Assembly: GCA_028716365.1 (NCBI GenBank) | Contig: JAQUPZ010000006.1 | Location: forward strand, 310,001-374,000 | DNA: 64,000 nucleotides | Source of the DNA: Kiritimatiellia bacterium | GTDB lineage: Bacteria; Verrucomicrobiota; Kiritimatiellia; UBA8416; YA12-FULL-48-11 | Reading direction: 5' to 3' | Shown here: piece by piece, positions 25,734 to 34,275 of the stretch | Layout: each line of letters starts with the position of its first letter | Position numbering within the stretch: the first letter of the stretch is position 1 | Made by a program: the position numbers and the translations under genes | Notes under the pieces: model-generated | The model's input: the letters and a program-made list of their open reading frames with translations, nothing else | Databases searched by the model: none | What the model was told of the DNA's origin: nothing

Positions 25734-28700
25734 TCAGTTTGCCGTAAACGAGTAGGAACCGGAGCCTACAGCATAGACTGCCGCACCATTGTCCATCCGG
25801 AGGAATTGGACACCCTTGGACTTTGCAGCAGAGACACCTGATTCCTTGACCGCCCCAGCGTCTTTGACAGGAACGTGAACTGCGGCCGTGGTGTTCGGCG
25901 GAATTACCACGTCGAGACTAAACGTATTGCCATTAGTTTTCCATGAAGTTGCAATCTTTCCGTTGATGGAATCATAGCTGGCTTTTGCCCACGTTATTCC
26001 GTTGCCCGGAGTCGGTCGTATCACGAGTTTTTTGAAACCCGGCCCATCTGTGTCGATACCAGCCAGAGTTGAGAACATCCATTCGCCGCATGAACCGAGT
26101 GAATAATGATTGAAAGAATTCATGCCGGGGTCCTGGAATCCTTTTTCGGGTGTCCAGCCATCCCAGCGCTCCCAGATTGTAGTCGCGCCATGCTTTACCG
26201 AGAACAGCCATGACGGGAAGGTGTCCTGCAGGAAAAGCTTGAATACTGTGTCGAGTTTACCGGCCTGTGTCAGCACCGGCAGGAGGTAACTTACGCCTAC
26301 GAAGCCGGTTGAAAGATGATCGTTTTTGCCGGTGATGTCTTCGATGAGATATTGAACTGCTTTTGTCCGCATGTCATCTGACAACAGATCGAATTTCAGC
26401 GCCATGATGTAGCAACACTGGGTATTACCCTTGATACGTCCATCGACGGCGACATATTTCTTATTAAATGCCGCCTTGATGTTCTGGAAAAGCTGTTCAT
26501 ATTTCGCAGCATCATCTGTTTTACCGAGTGCTTTTGCGGCTTTTGCAACAAGACGCGTGGAATAGGCAAAGTACGCGGTACCGATCAGGTCTTTCGGCGT
26601 ATCTGCTCCGATGGACAACCAGTCGCCATAATCACCGCCGCGATCTTTCTTTTCCTCGCGGATAAGATCCTTGCTGTGCGTACGGCACCATTCAATCCAC
26701 TTGACCATTGAAGGGTAATGTTTTTCTAGCAGGCGCGCATCGCCATAAACATGGTAAATGGTCCATGGACAGATCACACCCGCATCCGCCCAGGCAGGTG
26801 TTCCGTGACCGCTTCCGGCCCGCGGGCTTACGTCGGTGAAGGCGCCGTCGGGTGTCTGGGCGTCATCAACATCAACAAGCCACTTGGTAAAGAATGCTGC
26901 AACATCTGCATTGTAAGTTGCCGTCCGGACAAAAACCTGTGCATCGCCCATCCATCCGAGCCGTTCATCACGCTGTGGACAGTCAGTGGGAATGCTCAGA
27001 TAATTGCCGCGCTGACCCCAGATAATATTTGAATAGAGCTGGTTGATTCGCGAATCGGAACAGGCAAATTCACTGGTACGTGGTGCGTCCGAAGCAACAA
27101 CCACACCGGTAATTGTGTCGAGGGTTGGTTTTCCTGGAAGTCCCGTGATTTCAACATAACGGAAACCGTGAAATGTGAAATAAGGCTGGTATATTTCGAC
27201 ACCTGCGCCTTTGCAAGTATATGTGTCGATCGACGTAGCGGCGCGCAGATTTATCGTATAAATTGTACCGTCAGGATTCAACATTTCAGCATGACGGATT
27301 GTCAGTTTAGTCCCTGCCGGTGCCGACACTTTCAGACGTAGATAACCGACCATGTTCTGGCCCAGATCAAATGTCCAGCACCCGGGTTTTGGTTCCGTAA
27401 TTGTTCTTGGCTTGATCTCGCAAATCCTGCGTACAGGTTCCATGACCTGACTTTCGAAAGGTACAGGCGTCTCTTCACGGACCATTGCGTTTTTCCATGA
27501 ACTATCATCAAGACCGGGTTCGTCCCAGCCGTTGATTTTCCTGCGTGCATCATAATTTTCACCGAGCATGAAGTCGGAGGCAAGTATCGGACTGGCATTG
27601 ATTTTCCATGTATCATCGGTCACGACGCGTTCCACGGTGTCATCAGCGTATGTAACTTCGAGCTGGGCAAACAAGGCAGGGATCTTTCCGTAATGACGGT
27701 AGTTTCCGTTACCGATATGACCGCTGTACCACCCGTGACCGATCAGTCCGGCAAGCACGTTATCGCCTTTCTTCAACATCGAGGTCACGTCATAGGTCTG
27801 GTAACGTATGCGTTTGTGGTAGTCAGTCCATTCCGGGGCAAAGAGAATATCGCCGACACGCTGGCCGTTAATATTCATCTGGTAAAGACCAAGGGCCGTG
27901 GCATAAAGCCGGGCCCGGGCAATTGGCTTATCCGCCAGCTTCACCGTCTTACGCAGGATCGGGACGGCTGATGATGCCGATGCCAGTTCAATTTCGCCCC
28001 AAACACCTTTGCCCACGGGTACAATCTCGGCCGCATTTTTCCATGCCTTGTCGTCGAATCCTGCGGAATTCCAGCCGTTTACAGTCTGGTTACCGGCTTT
28101 CCATTGCTTGTCGCTAACTATTGTAATTTGTTCCTTGTCCGGGAACTGAAGTATCAATTTGGCGCACACACCGGCGGCGTTCTCAATATTTTTTGTTGCC
28201 AATGCCAGAATGTTGTCACCTTCCACAAGCATTGATGTAACGTCATATCGTTTCGGCCTGCGCCAACCGTCTTTTTCTTCCATCTTGCCTGCTTCCTTGC
28301 CGTTGATAAAAAGAGTGTACTGGTCATCGACCGTGATAATGAGTGTGGCCGATTTTGGCTTTGATCCGGAAGGAACTGTTACATGCCTGCGGAAGAAGCG
28401 TTCACCGGTCGGCGCGGTTTTTCTGAGATTTACACCGGGCTCGGGATGCCAGATCCATTTGGCATCCACCAATGAATCATTATCTGCCGTTTTACTGCAT
28501 ACCGCCTCGATCCACCTGGCTTTCCAATCTTTAGCCTTGAGCAGTCCCATTTCCCAGCTTGCAGAATTGCTCCACTCAGAGGCCCTGGATTTGGGATTTT
28601 GGATTGAAGAAGTCCACACTTTTATTTTCCAGTAGCATTGCTGGCGGCTTTGAAGAAGTTTGCCTGCATACTCGATTTGGGAGGTCTTATCCGATTCCAC

Positions 28701-29036
28701 TTTCCCGCTGTCCCAGAGGTCTCCGCTGTTTTTTGCGAGCAGGTCAAGTGATGACGCAACAAGGATCTGGTATGCCGTCTGGCGAATATCACGCGGCATC
28801 TTCGATTTCAGATTTATGATTTCAGATTTCAAATCAGCATTCGGCAATCTGCAATCATCGATAATCCACGACAGTCTGGGCTTTTCGACGTCAATTCCAA
28901 GCGGATTTTCCAGGTATTCGCAACGAAGACGCTGGGGTGGCACTGATGTTGATGAAAACAGACCGGCATTTGCAGAGATTACAGAACCTGCAAGCAAAAT
29001 GGTAAACACGAGTGACGGTAATTTTTCCTTTAACAT
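25734..29036 (-). CDS. GH78 alpha-L-rhamnosidase 1
   Basis: Hydrolyses terminal alpha-L-rhamnose, probably outside the cytoplasm: the N-terminus (VFTILLAGSVISANA) is a signal peptide. 1100 residues, typical for GH78. The catalytic block TDCPQRDERLGWMGDAQ has the acid Glu at about residue 691 and an Asp at 685; the base Glu of TTIWERW is at about 956. N-terminal beta-sandwich domains precede the (alpha/alpha)6 barrel. Two repeat-derived stretches are in frame near the N-terminus (DNA 28795-28864 and 28576-28609). Paralogue of the GH78 gene two positions upstream in the run. Confidence 0.95.
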   Translation of the reverse strand: MLKEKLPSLVFTILLAGSVISANAGLFSSTSVPPQRLRCEYLENPLGIDVEKPRLSWIIDDCRLPNADLKSEIINLKSKMPRDIRQTAYQILVASSLDLLAKNSGDLWDSGKVESDKTSQIEYAGKLLQSRQQCYWKIKVWTSSIQNPKSRASEWSNSASWEMGLLKAKDWKARWIEAVCSKTADNDSLVDAKWIWHPEPGVNLRKTAPTGERFFRRHVTVPSGSKPKSATLIITVDDQYTLFINGKEAGKMEEKDGWRRPKRYDVTSMLVEGDNILALATKNIENAAGVCAKLILQFPDKEQITIVSDKQWKAGNQTVNGWNSAGFDDKAWKNAAEIVPVGKGVWGEIELASASSAVPILRKTVKLADKPIARARLYATALGLYQMNINGQRVGDILFAPEWTDYHKRIRYQTYDVTSMLKKGDNVLAGLIGHGWYSGHIGNGNYRHYGKIPALFAQLEVTYADDTVERVVTDDTWKINASPILASDFMLGENYDARRKINGWDEPGLDDSSWKNAMVREETPVPFESQVMEPVRRICEIKPRTITEPKPGCWTFDLGQNMVGYLRLKVSAPAGTKLTIRHAEMLNPDGTIYTINLRAATSIDTYTCKGAGVEIYQPYFTFHGFRYVEITGLPGKPTLDTITGVVVASDAPRTSEFACSDSRINQLYSNIIWGQRGNYLSIPTDCPQRDERLGWMGDAQVFVRTATYNADVAAFFTKWLVDVDDAQTPDGAFTDVSPRAGSGHGTPAWADAGVICPWTIYHVYGDARLLEKHYPSMVKWIEWCRTHSKDLIREEKKDRGGDYGDWLSIGADTPKDLIGTAYFAYSTRLVAKAAKALGKTDDAAKYEQLFQNIKAAFNKKYVAVDGRIKGNTQCCYIMALKFDLLSDDMRTKAVQYLIEDITGKNDHLSTGFVGVSYLLPVLTQAGKLDTVFKLFLQDTFPSWLFSVKHGATTIWERWDGWTPEKGFQDPGMNSFNHYSLGSCGEWMFSTLAGIDTDGPGFKKLVIRPTPGNGITWAKASYDSINGKIATSWKTNGNTFSLDVVIPPNTTAAVHVPVKDAGAVKESGVSAAKSKGVQFLRMDNGAAVYAVGSGSYSFTAN
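28576..28609 (-). repeat. Repeat-derived in-frame segment in GH78 gene 1
   Basis: The segment reads SSIQNPKSRA in the protein. The DNA is a near-tandem GGATTTGGGATTTTGGATT, a low-complexity dispersed motif. The paralogue has a different, Ser-rich sequence here, so the site tolerates insertions. The repeat assignment rests on pattern only. Confidence 0.45.
28795..28864 (-). repeat. 70-bp near-identical repeat inside GH78 gene 1
   Basis: Coding for the LPNADLKSEIINLKSKM stretch. It differs from 32549-32618 in GH78 gene 2 at one of 70 bases, whereas adjoining coding DNA is only about three-quarters identical. It contains repeated GATTTCAGATTT units. Confidence 0.75.
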
Positions 29037-29057
29037 GATTTTATTTCCTTTATCAAG

Positions 29058-29122
29058 GGTAGGGCGGGGCCGCCGGACCCGCCGAATTTCAAGAGCGGCG
29101 CGCCCGACGGTCGCGCCCTACC
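29058..29122. repeat. GGTAGGGCGGGGCC palindromic repeat, copy 1
   Basis: Ends GGTAGGGCG and CGCCCTACC in inverted orientation enclose a GC-rich imperfect stem. It lies between GH78 gene 1 and the NIPSNAP gene. A related copy, opposite in orientation, lies at 58577-58633. Confidence 0.65.
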
Positions 29123-29148
29123 TTTAAGAGTTACAATAATTAAAAACT

Positions 29149-29949
29149 TTATATCTGTGAATACGCGGTTGGTACCAGCTTGATGCTGGTGATTTTAGAA
29201 ACCGTGTCCTTGTATTTCGGCAGATCTTTCATTTTCAGCCATTCAGGGTGTACGCGGAATGTATCAAAGTGTTTCTTGTGTTCTTCGATACTGGAGGCCG
29301 ACAGCATGTAATTCAAGTGAGGGACATCGTTTCCTATCAGGGATTCACCGTAATATACCGGGGCCATGCCTATATCGCGCATGAGTTGAATTTCGCCGGT
29401 GTTGAACATGTCCCGTTTCATGGCGGCCCGTTCCTCGTTATGGCTTTCGTAAATACGCATCTCGAACATACGGGGTTCTTTCTTCGCCGTTTGGGCCGGC
29501 ATCTCGATCACCGGCATTCCGGTAAACGCCTTGTAAAACCTGCTTTCGATTCGCGTGTATGCGGGATCTGTCTTGGGCTGGTTTAACATTTCTTCAGATG
29601 CTTTCTGGTATTCGGAGTCGGAAAGAAGTTTTGGACTGAGGTTTGCGAACGTATCCATGGTCGGGAAGGGGATCAGTACGTAAATGGAAAAGTCATCGGG
29701 TTTATCCATGACCGTGAATACTCCGACGCGATCGATACCCATCCTGTTCAGTGCAGGCAACAGGGCTTTCTCCAGATATGTACTGACGACCTTCTGTTTC
29801 TCTGCGTTGTTAATACGATAGACGCGTACTTCGTAATGTTCCTGTTTCTTCTGTCCGGCTTCAGCGGCAATTGAACTTGTTGCGCCGGTAACGGCAGCGA
29901 GTGCAATAGAACTTTTCAGAAAATCCCTGCGTTTGATTGAAGTGCTCAT
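29149..29949 (-). CDS. Tat-exported NIPSNAP-family protein
   Basis: 266 residues. Twin-arginine signal SIKRRDFLKSSIALAA, then two NIPSNAP (dimeric alpha-beta barrel) domains starting at YEVRVYRINN (about residue 40) and FEMRIYESHNEE (about 158). Family members in PVC bacteria are exported and of unknown function; they often sit in glycan-degradation operons, as here between two rhamnosidase genes. The upstream GH78 gene ends 15 bp before it, so the two are probably co-transcribed. The barrel fold would suit binding of a small hydrophobic or sugar-derived ligand, which is an inference. Confidence 0.9.
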   Translation of the reverse strand: MSTSIKRRDFLKSSIALAAVTGATSSIAAEAGQKKQEHYEVRVYRINNAEKQKVVSTYLEKALLPALNRMGIDRVGVFTVMDKPDDFSIYVLIPFPTMDTFANLSPKLLSDSEYQKASEEMLNQPKTDPAYTRIESRFYKAFTGMPVIEMPAQTAKKEPRMFEMRIYESHNEERAAMKRDMFNTGEIQLMRDIGMAPVYYGESLIGNDVPHLNYMLSASSIEEHKKHFDTFRVHPEWLKMKDLPKYKDTVSKITSIKLVPTAYSQI

Positions 29950-29964
29950 GTAACATTCTCCCTG

Positions 29965-32799
29965 TTATTCAGTCTGTGAAATAAAGCAATAGCTTCCTGA
30001 ACCTGTCTCGTAAACTGCAAAAATACTTTTTCTATTTGAATTGTCCATTCGCAGGAACTTGATTCCCTGCGCTTTTTCTGCTGGTTTGCCGGATTCCAAA
30101 ACAGAAGAGGCATCCCTGGCCGGAACAAAAACAGTTGCTGTGGTATTTGGCGGAATCGTCACATTAAGAGTTAATTTATTACCTTCGAGTTTCCAGTTAC
30201 TTGCAATTCTGCCGTAAACTGAATTGTGACTTGCCTTGACCCATGTCAGGTCATCGACAACGCCGGGCTTGATGATTATTTTTTTAAAGCCGGGTACGGA
30301 TGGGTCAGGTTGAATTCCTGCCAGCGTTTCATAGAACCAGGCGGAAACATCACCAAACATGATATGATTGTGTGTGCCGCTTCCGTTCCAGCCTTCCCAG
30401 AGTGTTGTAGCGCCCTGCTTGACCCAGTTACCCCAGCTTGGCTCGGTTGTCTGTGCAACAATCCTGTATGCAACGTCCGACCGATCGTTGTCGGTAAGCG
30501 CGTGGAGCAGGTATTTGGTGCCAAGAATTCCACAGTCGAGGTGATCGTTTTTAGCAGTGACATTTTCAACCAGGTTTTTTACCACGGCGTCAAGGTTCGA
30601 CGGTTCAACCAGGCCCTGATACAGCGCACAGGCAAGCGCAGTTTGTGTTCCACCTGCGTACTGCCTGGTCCGTTGATCAAGAAACTCCCGGTTAAATGCT
30701 CTTTTGATATCAGCGGCAAGCCGGCTATATTTTGCCGCATCATCCTTCTTACCGAGGATGTCTGCGATCTTTGAGACAATTACGACGTCGCAATAATAGT
30801 AGCCTGTGGATGTGACTTTTTCCGGTGTCTTGGTTTTGGCAGGACACCAGTCGCCGAGTCCTATAGTGACGATGCCGTCCTTTGCCTTGCTTGTAAGGTA
30901 GTCAACATAGCGTTTCAGGTTCTCGTAATGTTCGGCAAGAATGCGAATATCGCCGCAGTATTTGTACATGTACCATGGAATCAGGACATAGGCGGAATCC
31001 CATGCCGGTCCGTTGCCCCATTTATAGCCCCAGCCGCCGGTCGGAACGATACCGGGTAGTTCGCCGCTTTCACGCTGTTCGTCCTTGAAATCCCGCATCC
31101 ACTGGGTATAGGCGGCCAAGGGGTCAAAATTATAAAGACCGGTTTCGGCCGCAAGATGGGCGTCGCCGGTCCAGCCATTCTTTTCCCGGTTGGGACAATC
31201 GGTTGGGTGCCCATGAAAATTGTTAAGGTATGACCAGCGGGTACAGTGCTGAATCCTGTTCAGCAGTTCATTTGAACATTCAAAAGTACCGGCGTTTTCA
31301 AGATCGGTGTGCATCACGAGCGCTTTGAGATTTTCCAATTTTGGTTCGCCGGGGAATCCGGTGACTTGAACATATTGAAAACCATGGTACATGAATCGTG
31401 ACTGCCAGATTTCTGTCCCTTTACCCTTGAGGATATAACGTTCCGTCTGGAACTCGGCAGATTTGCAGAATGACTTGATGTTGTCGGGATTCAGTGTGCC
31501 GTCCTCACGCAGTAGTTCGGCGTACTGGATCTTTATATCGGTTCCGGCAGGACCTTTCACGGTCAACTGTGCCGTGCCTGCAATATTCTGCCCTAGATCA
31601 TAAAGGTAAACACCGGGTTTTGGCTGGGTGATTTTTACCGGCCTGATGGTTTCCGTGATACGGATGGGCTGGACCATCTGGGCGGTTAGTTTTCCTTTGG
31701 GTGCGTCAACAATCCTGGCGGTAATCCACTGTGAATCGTCATAATTGGCTGTGTCCCATCCGTTTTTTTCCAGCCGCGCATCATAGACTTCGCCGCTGAG
31801 CATGCCGTCGAATTGGATGGGACCGGTGGAATATTTCCATGACTCATCACTAATGACTGTCTGTCTGGATCCATCATAGAGCTCAATTTCGAGCTGAAGA
31901 ATCATCTTTGGCTGACCGCGCCAGGGTGCAGTGTCAAAATCCCAGGCATTCTTCACGTGATAGTTGTACCAGCCGTTACCGAGCATTACACCGGCGGCGT
32001 TTTTCCCTTTCTTCAATTGTCTGGTGACGTCGTAAGTCACGTATAATACGCGTCGGTCATAACGTGTAAACTTTGGATCAAGAACATGATCTCCGACCTT
32101 CTCCCCGTTAAGAGTAAGTTCATAATAACCCAGGCCGCTGATGTATGCAGTTGCCCTTTTGATTTTCCTGTTGATGGAGAAAGTTTTTCTGAGAAGCGGT
32201 GCAGGCTCAAACTCTGCAGAATTTGGAGAACCTATCCATTTGGCGGACCAACCTGCCGCGCCGGAACTTGTTAGTGAAGGCGGGTCACTTTGCCTGAGCA
32301 GTCCCATGGACCACATCGCGGGTTTGCTTTCGGAAGAGTTGCCCTGGGAACGGTCGTTACAACTGGACCATGTCTTAACTTTCCAGAAGCACAGCTGGCG
32401 GCTCTGGAGGGGAATTCCAGCATATTCTATATATAGAGAGTTGTCCGACTGCACTTTTCCGCTGTCCCAGAGGTCTCCGGTGTCTTTTGCAAGCAGTTCC
32501 GGTGTCGATGCGACCAGAATCCGGTAAGCGGTTTGGCGGACACCACGGGGCATCTTCGATTTCAGATTTATGATTTCAGATTTCAAATCGGCATTCGGCA
32601 ATCTGCAATCATCGATAACCCATGACAGTCTCGGTTTCTCTATGTCAATTCCCAGTGGATTATCGAGGTGCTCGCATCTCAGGCGTTGGGGTGCAAGTGA
32701 TTGTCTGGAAGAGAACCATCCGGCTGAAGTTGAATTTGAAAAATAGAACAGGAAGCCGGAAAACAACAGAATCAACAGCTGGAATTTCTTTCCCTTCAT
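29965..32799 (-). CDS. GH78 alpha-L-rhamnosidase 2
   Basis: 944 residues with a signal peptide (LLILLFSGFLFYFSNSTSA). The catalytic block TDCPNREKNGWTGDAH has the acid Glu at about residue 539 and an Asp at 534; GATTLWEGWNG provides the base Glu at about 802. It lacks about 150 residues present in the paralogue's N-terminal region, notably one galactose-binding-like sandwich. Repeat-derived segments occur in frame at DNA 32549-32618 and 32250-32290. Cleaves terminal rhamnosyl residues; different domain content suggests different linkage preference from the paralogue. Confidence 0.95.
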   Translation of the reverse strand: MKGKKFQLLILLFSGFLFYFSNSTSAGWFSSRQSLAPQRLRCEHLDNPLGIDIEKPRLSWVIDDCRLPNADLKSEIINLKSKMPRGVRQTAYRILVASTPELLAKDTGDLWDSGKVQSDNSLYIEYAGIPLQSRQLCFWKVKTWSSCNDRSQGNSSESKPAMWSMGLLRQSDPPSLTSSGAAGWSAKWIGSPNSAEFEPAPLLRKTFSINRKIKRATAYISGLGYYELTLNGEKVGDHVLDPKFTRYDRRVLYVTYDVTRQLKKGKNAAGVMLGNGWYNYHVKNAWDFDTAPWRGQPKMILQLEIELYDGSRQTVISDESWKYSTGPIQFDGMLSGEVYDARLEKNGWDTANYDDSQWITARIVDAPKGKLTAQMVQPIRITETIRPVKITQPKPGVYLYDLGQNIAGTAQLTVKGPAGTDIKIQYAELLREDGTLNPDNIKSFCKSAEFQTERYILKGKGTEIWQSRFMYHGFQYVQVTGFPGEPKLENLKALVMHTDLENAGTFECSNELLNRIQHCTRWSYLNNFHGHPTDCPNREKNGWTGDAHLAAETGLYNFDPLAAYTQWMRDFKDEQRESGELPGIVPTGGWGYKWGNGPAWDSAYVLIPWYMYKYCGDIRILAEHYENLKRYVDYLTSKAKDGIVTIGLGDWCPAKTKTPEKVTSTGYYYCDVVIVSKIADILGKKDDAAKYSRLAADIKRAFNREFLDQRTRQYAGGTQTALACALYQGLVEPSNLDAVVKNLVENVTAKNDHLDCGILGTKYLLHALTDNDRSDVAYRIVAQTTEPSWGNWVKQGATTLWEGWNGSGTHNHIMFGDVSAWFYETLAGIQPDPSVPGFKKIIIKPGVVDDLTWVKASHNSVYGRIASNWKLEGNKLTLNVTIPPNTTATVFVPARDASSVLESGKPAEKAQGIKFLRMDNSNRKSIFAVYETGSGSYCFISQTE
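32250..32290 (-). repeat. In-frame repeat-like insert in GH78 gene 2
   Basis: Encodes PPSLTSSGAAG. Aligning the two GH78 proteins at MGLL(K/R) and W(K/S)A(R/K)WI leaves exactly these 11 residues (33 bp) extra. The inverse DNA contains GTGACCCGCC and GCGCGGC blocks of repeat character. Confidence 0.5.
32549..32618 (-). repeat. 70-bp near-identical repeat inside GH78 gene 2
   Basis: Counterpart of 28795-28864, with one A/G difference in 70 bases, at the homologous position of the paralogous gene. Confidence 0.75.
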
Positions 32800-32829
32800 A
32801 ATATTATTTCCTCTTATTATTTTCTTTCC

Positions 32830-34173
32830 TTATAAACTCCAGCCCTGACGGTATTCTGTACGGACATATTTGTTTGCTGCCGGGATGTTGGTTATTTTCA
32901 TATTTGCGGCGTCCCATTCAATTTTGGCATCCGCCTGGATTGCCATCCGGCCGACAATGCAAGTCTCGGTGAGCGGTCCAGAATATTCAAAATTCGCCCC
33001 GGCTTTCCTGTTATTCCTTATGGCATCCACCCAATCCTGCTCATGAGTGCCCTTGACCCTCGGAAGTGTCTTTTCAGGGCGTTTATAATCTTTCATTTTA
33101 CTTTCGGGAATCAGGCGCGGGCTTTCACCGTAGACTCCAGCCATTATCTTTCCTTTACTGCCCTTGAAGACCAGTCCGCCTTCCTTGGGCATTTTTCTGT
33201 CAGGTTCCAGTTCTTCAGGTCTTGGCGGGCGGGTACCTTCGTACCACATCAATTTAACCGGCGGCATGTTTTCACGGGCCGCAAACTGGTAGGTCACAAT
33301 TGCTGAGAGAGGATGCGTTTCCTGATTGAGTCCGCAGGAAGTGGCCTCGGCACTGACAGGTGGACCAAGTTTCAGGGCTGATACAGCAGAGTCGAGCGTG
33401 TGGGCGCCGCGATCACCCATCATGCCGCTGCCGAAATCGCGCCAGCAGCGCCAAACTGCCGGATGATAGGCCGGATGATACGGGCGTTCCGGTGCCGGGC
33501 CAAGCCACAGATCCCATTTCAAACCATCTGGAACCGGAGGTTTGTCGGTTGGACGGCCCGCTCCAAATTTGGAACTCCAGCCGGCATGTCCCCAGGGATA
33601 ATATGACAGACTGCACCACGTATCGACTTCACGGACTTCTCCAATGGCGCCGTCCCAGATCCATTCGCATATCAGCCGGAAATCTTCTTTTGAATGGCCC
33701 TGTATTCCCATCTGCGTACACACGCCGGTTTCCCTTGTAGCTTTGGCAAGCATTCGTGCTTCGTAGATGTCGCGTGTCAGCGGTTTCTGGCAGTAGACGT
33801 GTTTACCCGCCTTCATTGCGGCCATTGAAATAACAGCATGGGTATGGTCTGGTGTTGCAATTACCACTGCATCAATGTCTTTCTGTTTGTCCAGCATCTC
33901 GCGGTAATCCTGGTAGACCTTTGCTTTCGGATATTTTTGAATTGTCTTTGCGGCATAATTGAGATCAACATCGCAAAGGGCAACGATGTTTTCGGAATCG
34001 AGATTACCGATATTCGATTTTCCCATACCACCTATTCCGATTCCGGCGATATTCACCTTCTCGTTTGGCGCGATCCGGCGCGGTACACCGAGTACATATC
34101 GTGGAACAATGTTAAAAGCGGTTATTGCTGTGACGGCTTTCAGGAAATTCCGGCGGGTTGTCCTGTTTTGCAT
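32830..34173 (-). CDS. Tat-exported Gfo/Idh/MocA-family oxidoreductase
   Basis: 447 residues from the ATG at 34173, which has AGGAG seven bases upstream; an in-frame ATG at 34203 has no such support. Twin-arginine signal TTRRNFLKAVTAITAF; Rossmann motif VNIAGIGIGGMGKSNIG (about 35-51); the family EKP-type motif appears as HVYCQKPLTRDIYEA. Members are NAD(P)-dependent and act on sugars or inositols; exported versions are common in PVC bacteria and may carry a tightly bound nucleotide. It lies between the SGNH hydrolase and rhamnosidase genes, so it probably handles a product of the same glycan. Confidence 0.9.
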   Translation of the reverse strand: MQNRTTRRNFLKAVTAITAFNIVPRYVLGVPRRIAPNEKVNIAGIGIGGMGKSNIGNLDSENIVALCDVDLNYAAKTIQKYPKAKVYQDYREMLDKQKDIDAVVIATPDHTHAVISMAAMKAGKHVYCQKPLTRDIYEARMLAKATRETGVCTQMGIQGHSKEDFRLICEWIWDGAIGEVREVDTWCSLSYYPWGHAGWSSKFGAGRPTDKPPVPDGLKWDLWLGPAPERPYHPAYHPAVWRCWRDFGSGMMGDRGAHTLDSAVSALKLGPPVSAEATSCGLNQETHPLSAIVTYQFAARENMPPVKLMWYEGTRPPRPEELEPDRKMPKEGGLVFKGSKGKIMAGVYGESPRLIPESKMKDYKRPEKTLPRVKGTHEQDWVDAIRNNRKAGANFEYSGPLTETCIVGRMAIQADAKIEWDAANMKITNIPAANKYVRTEYRQGWSL

Positions 34174-34275
34174 GGTTTTTCTCCTTTTATCGGGAATACC
34201 CATTAGGTTTTATTACTAATAGTACCAGAGTAATGACTATAACTACATTCGCCAACCACTTTCCTGCGGGTATTA

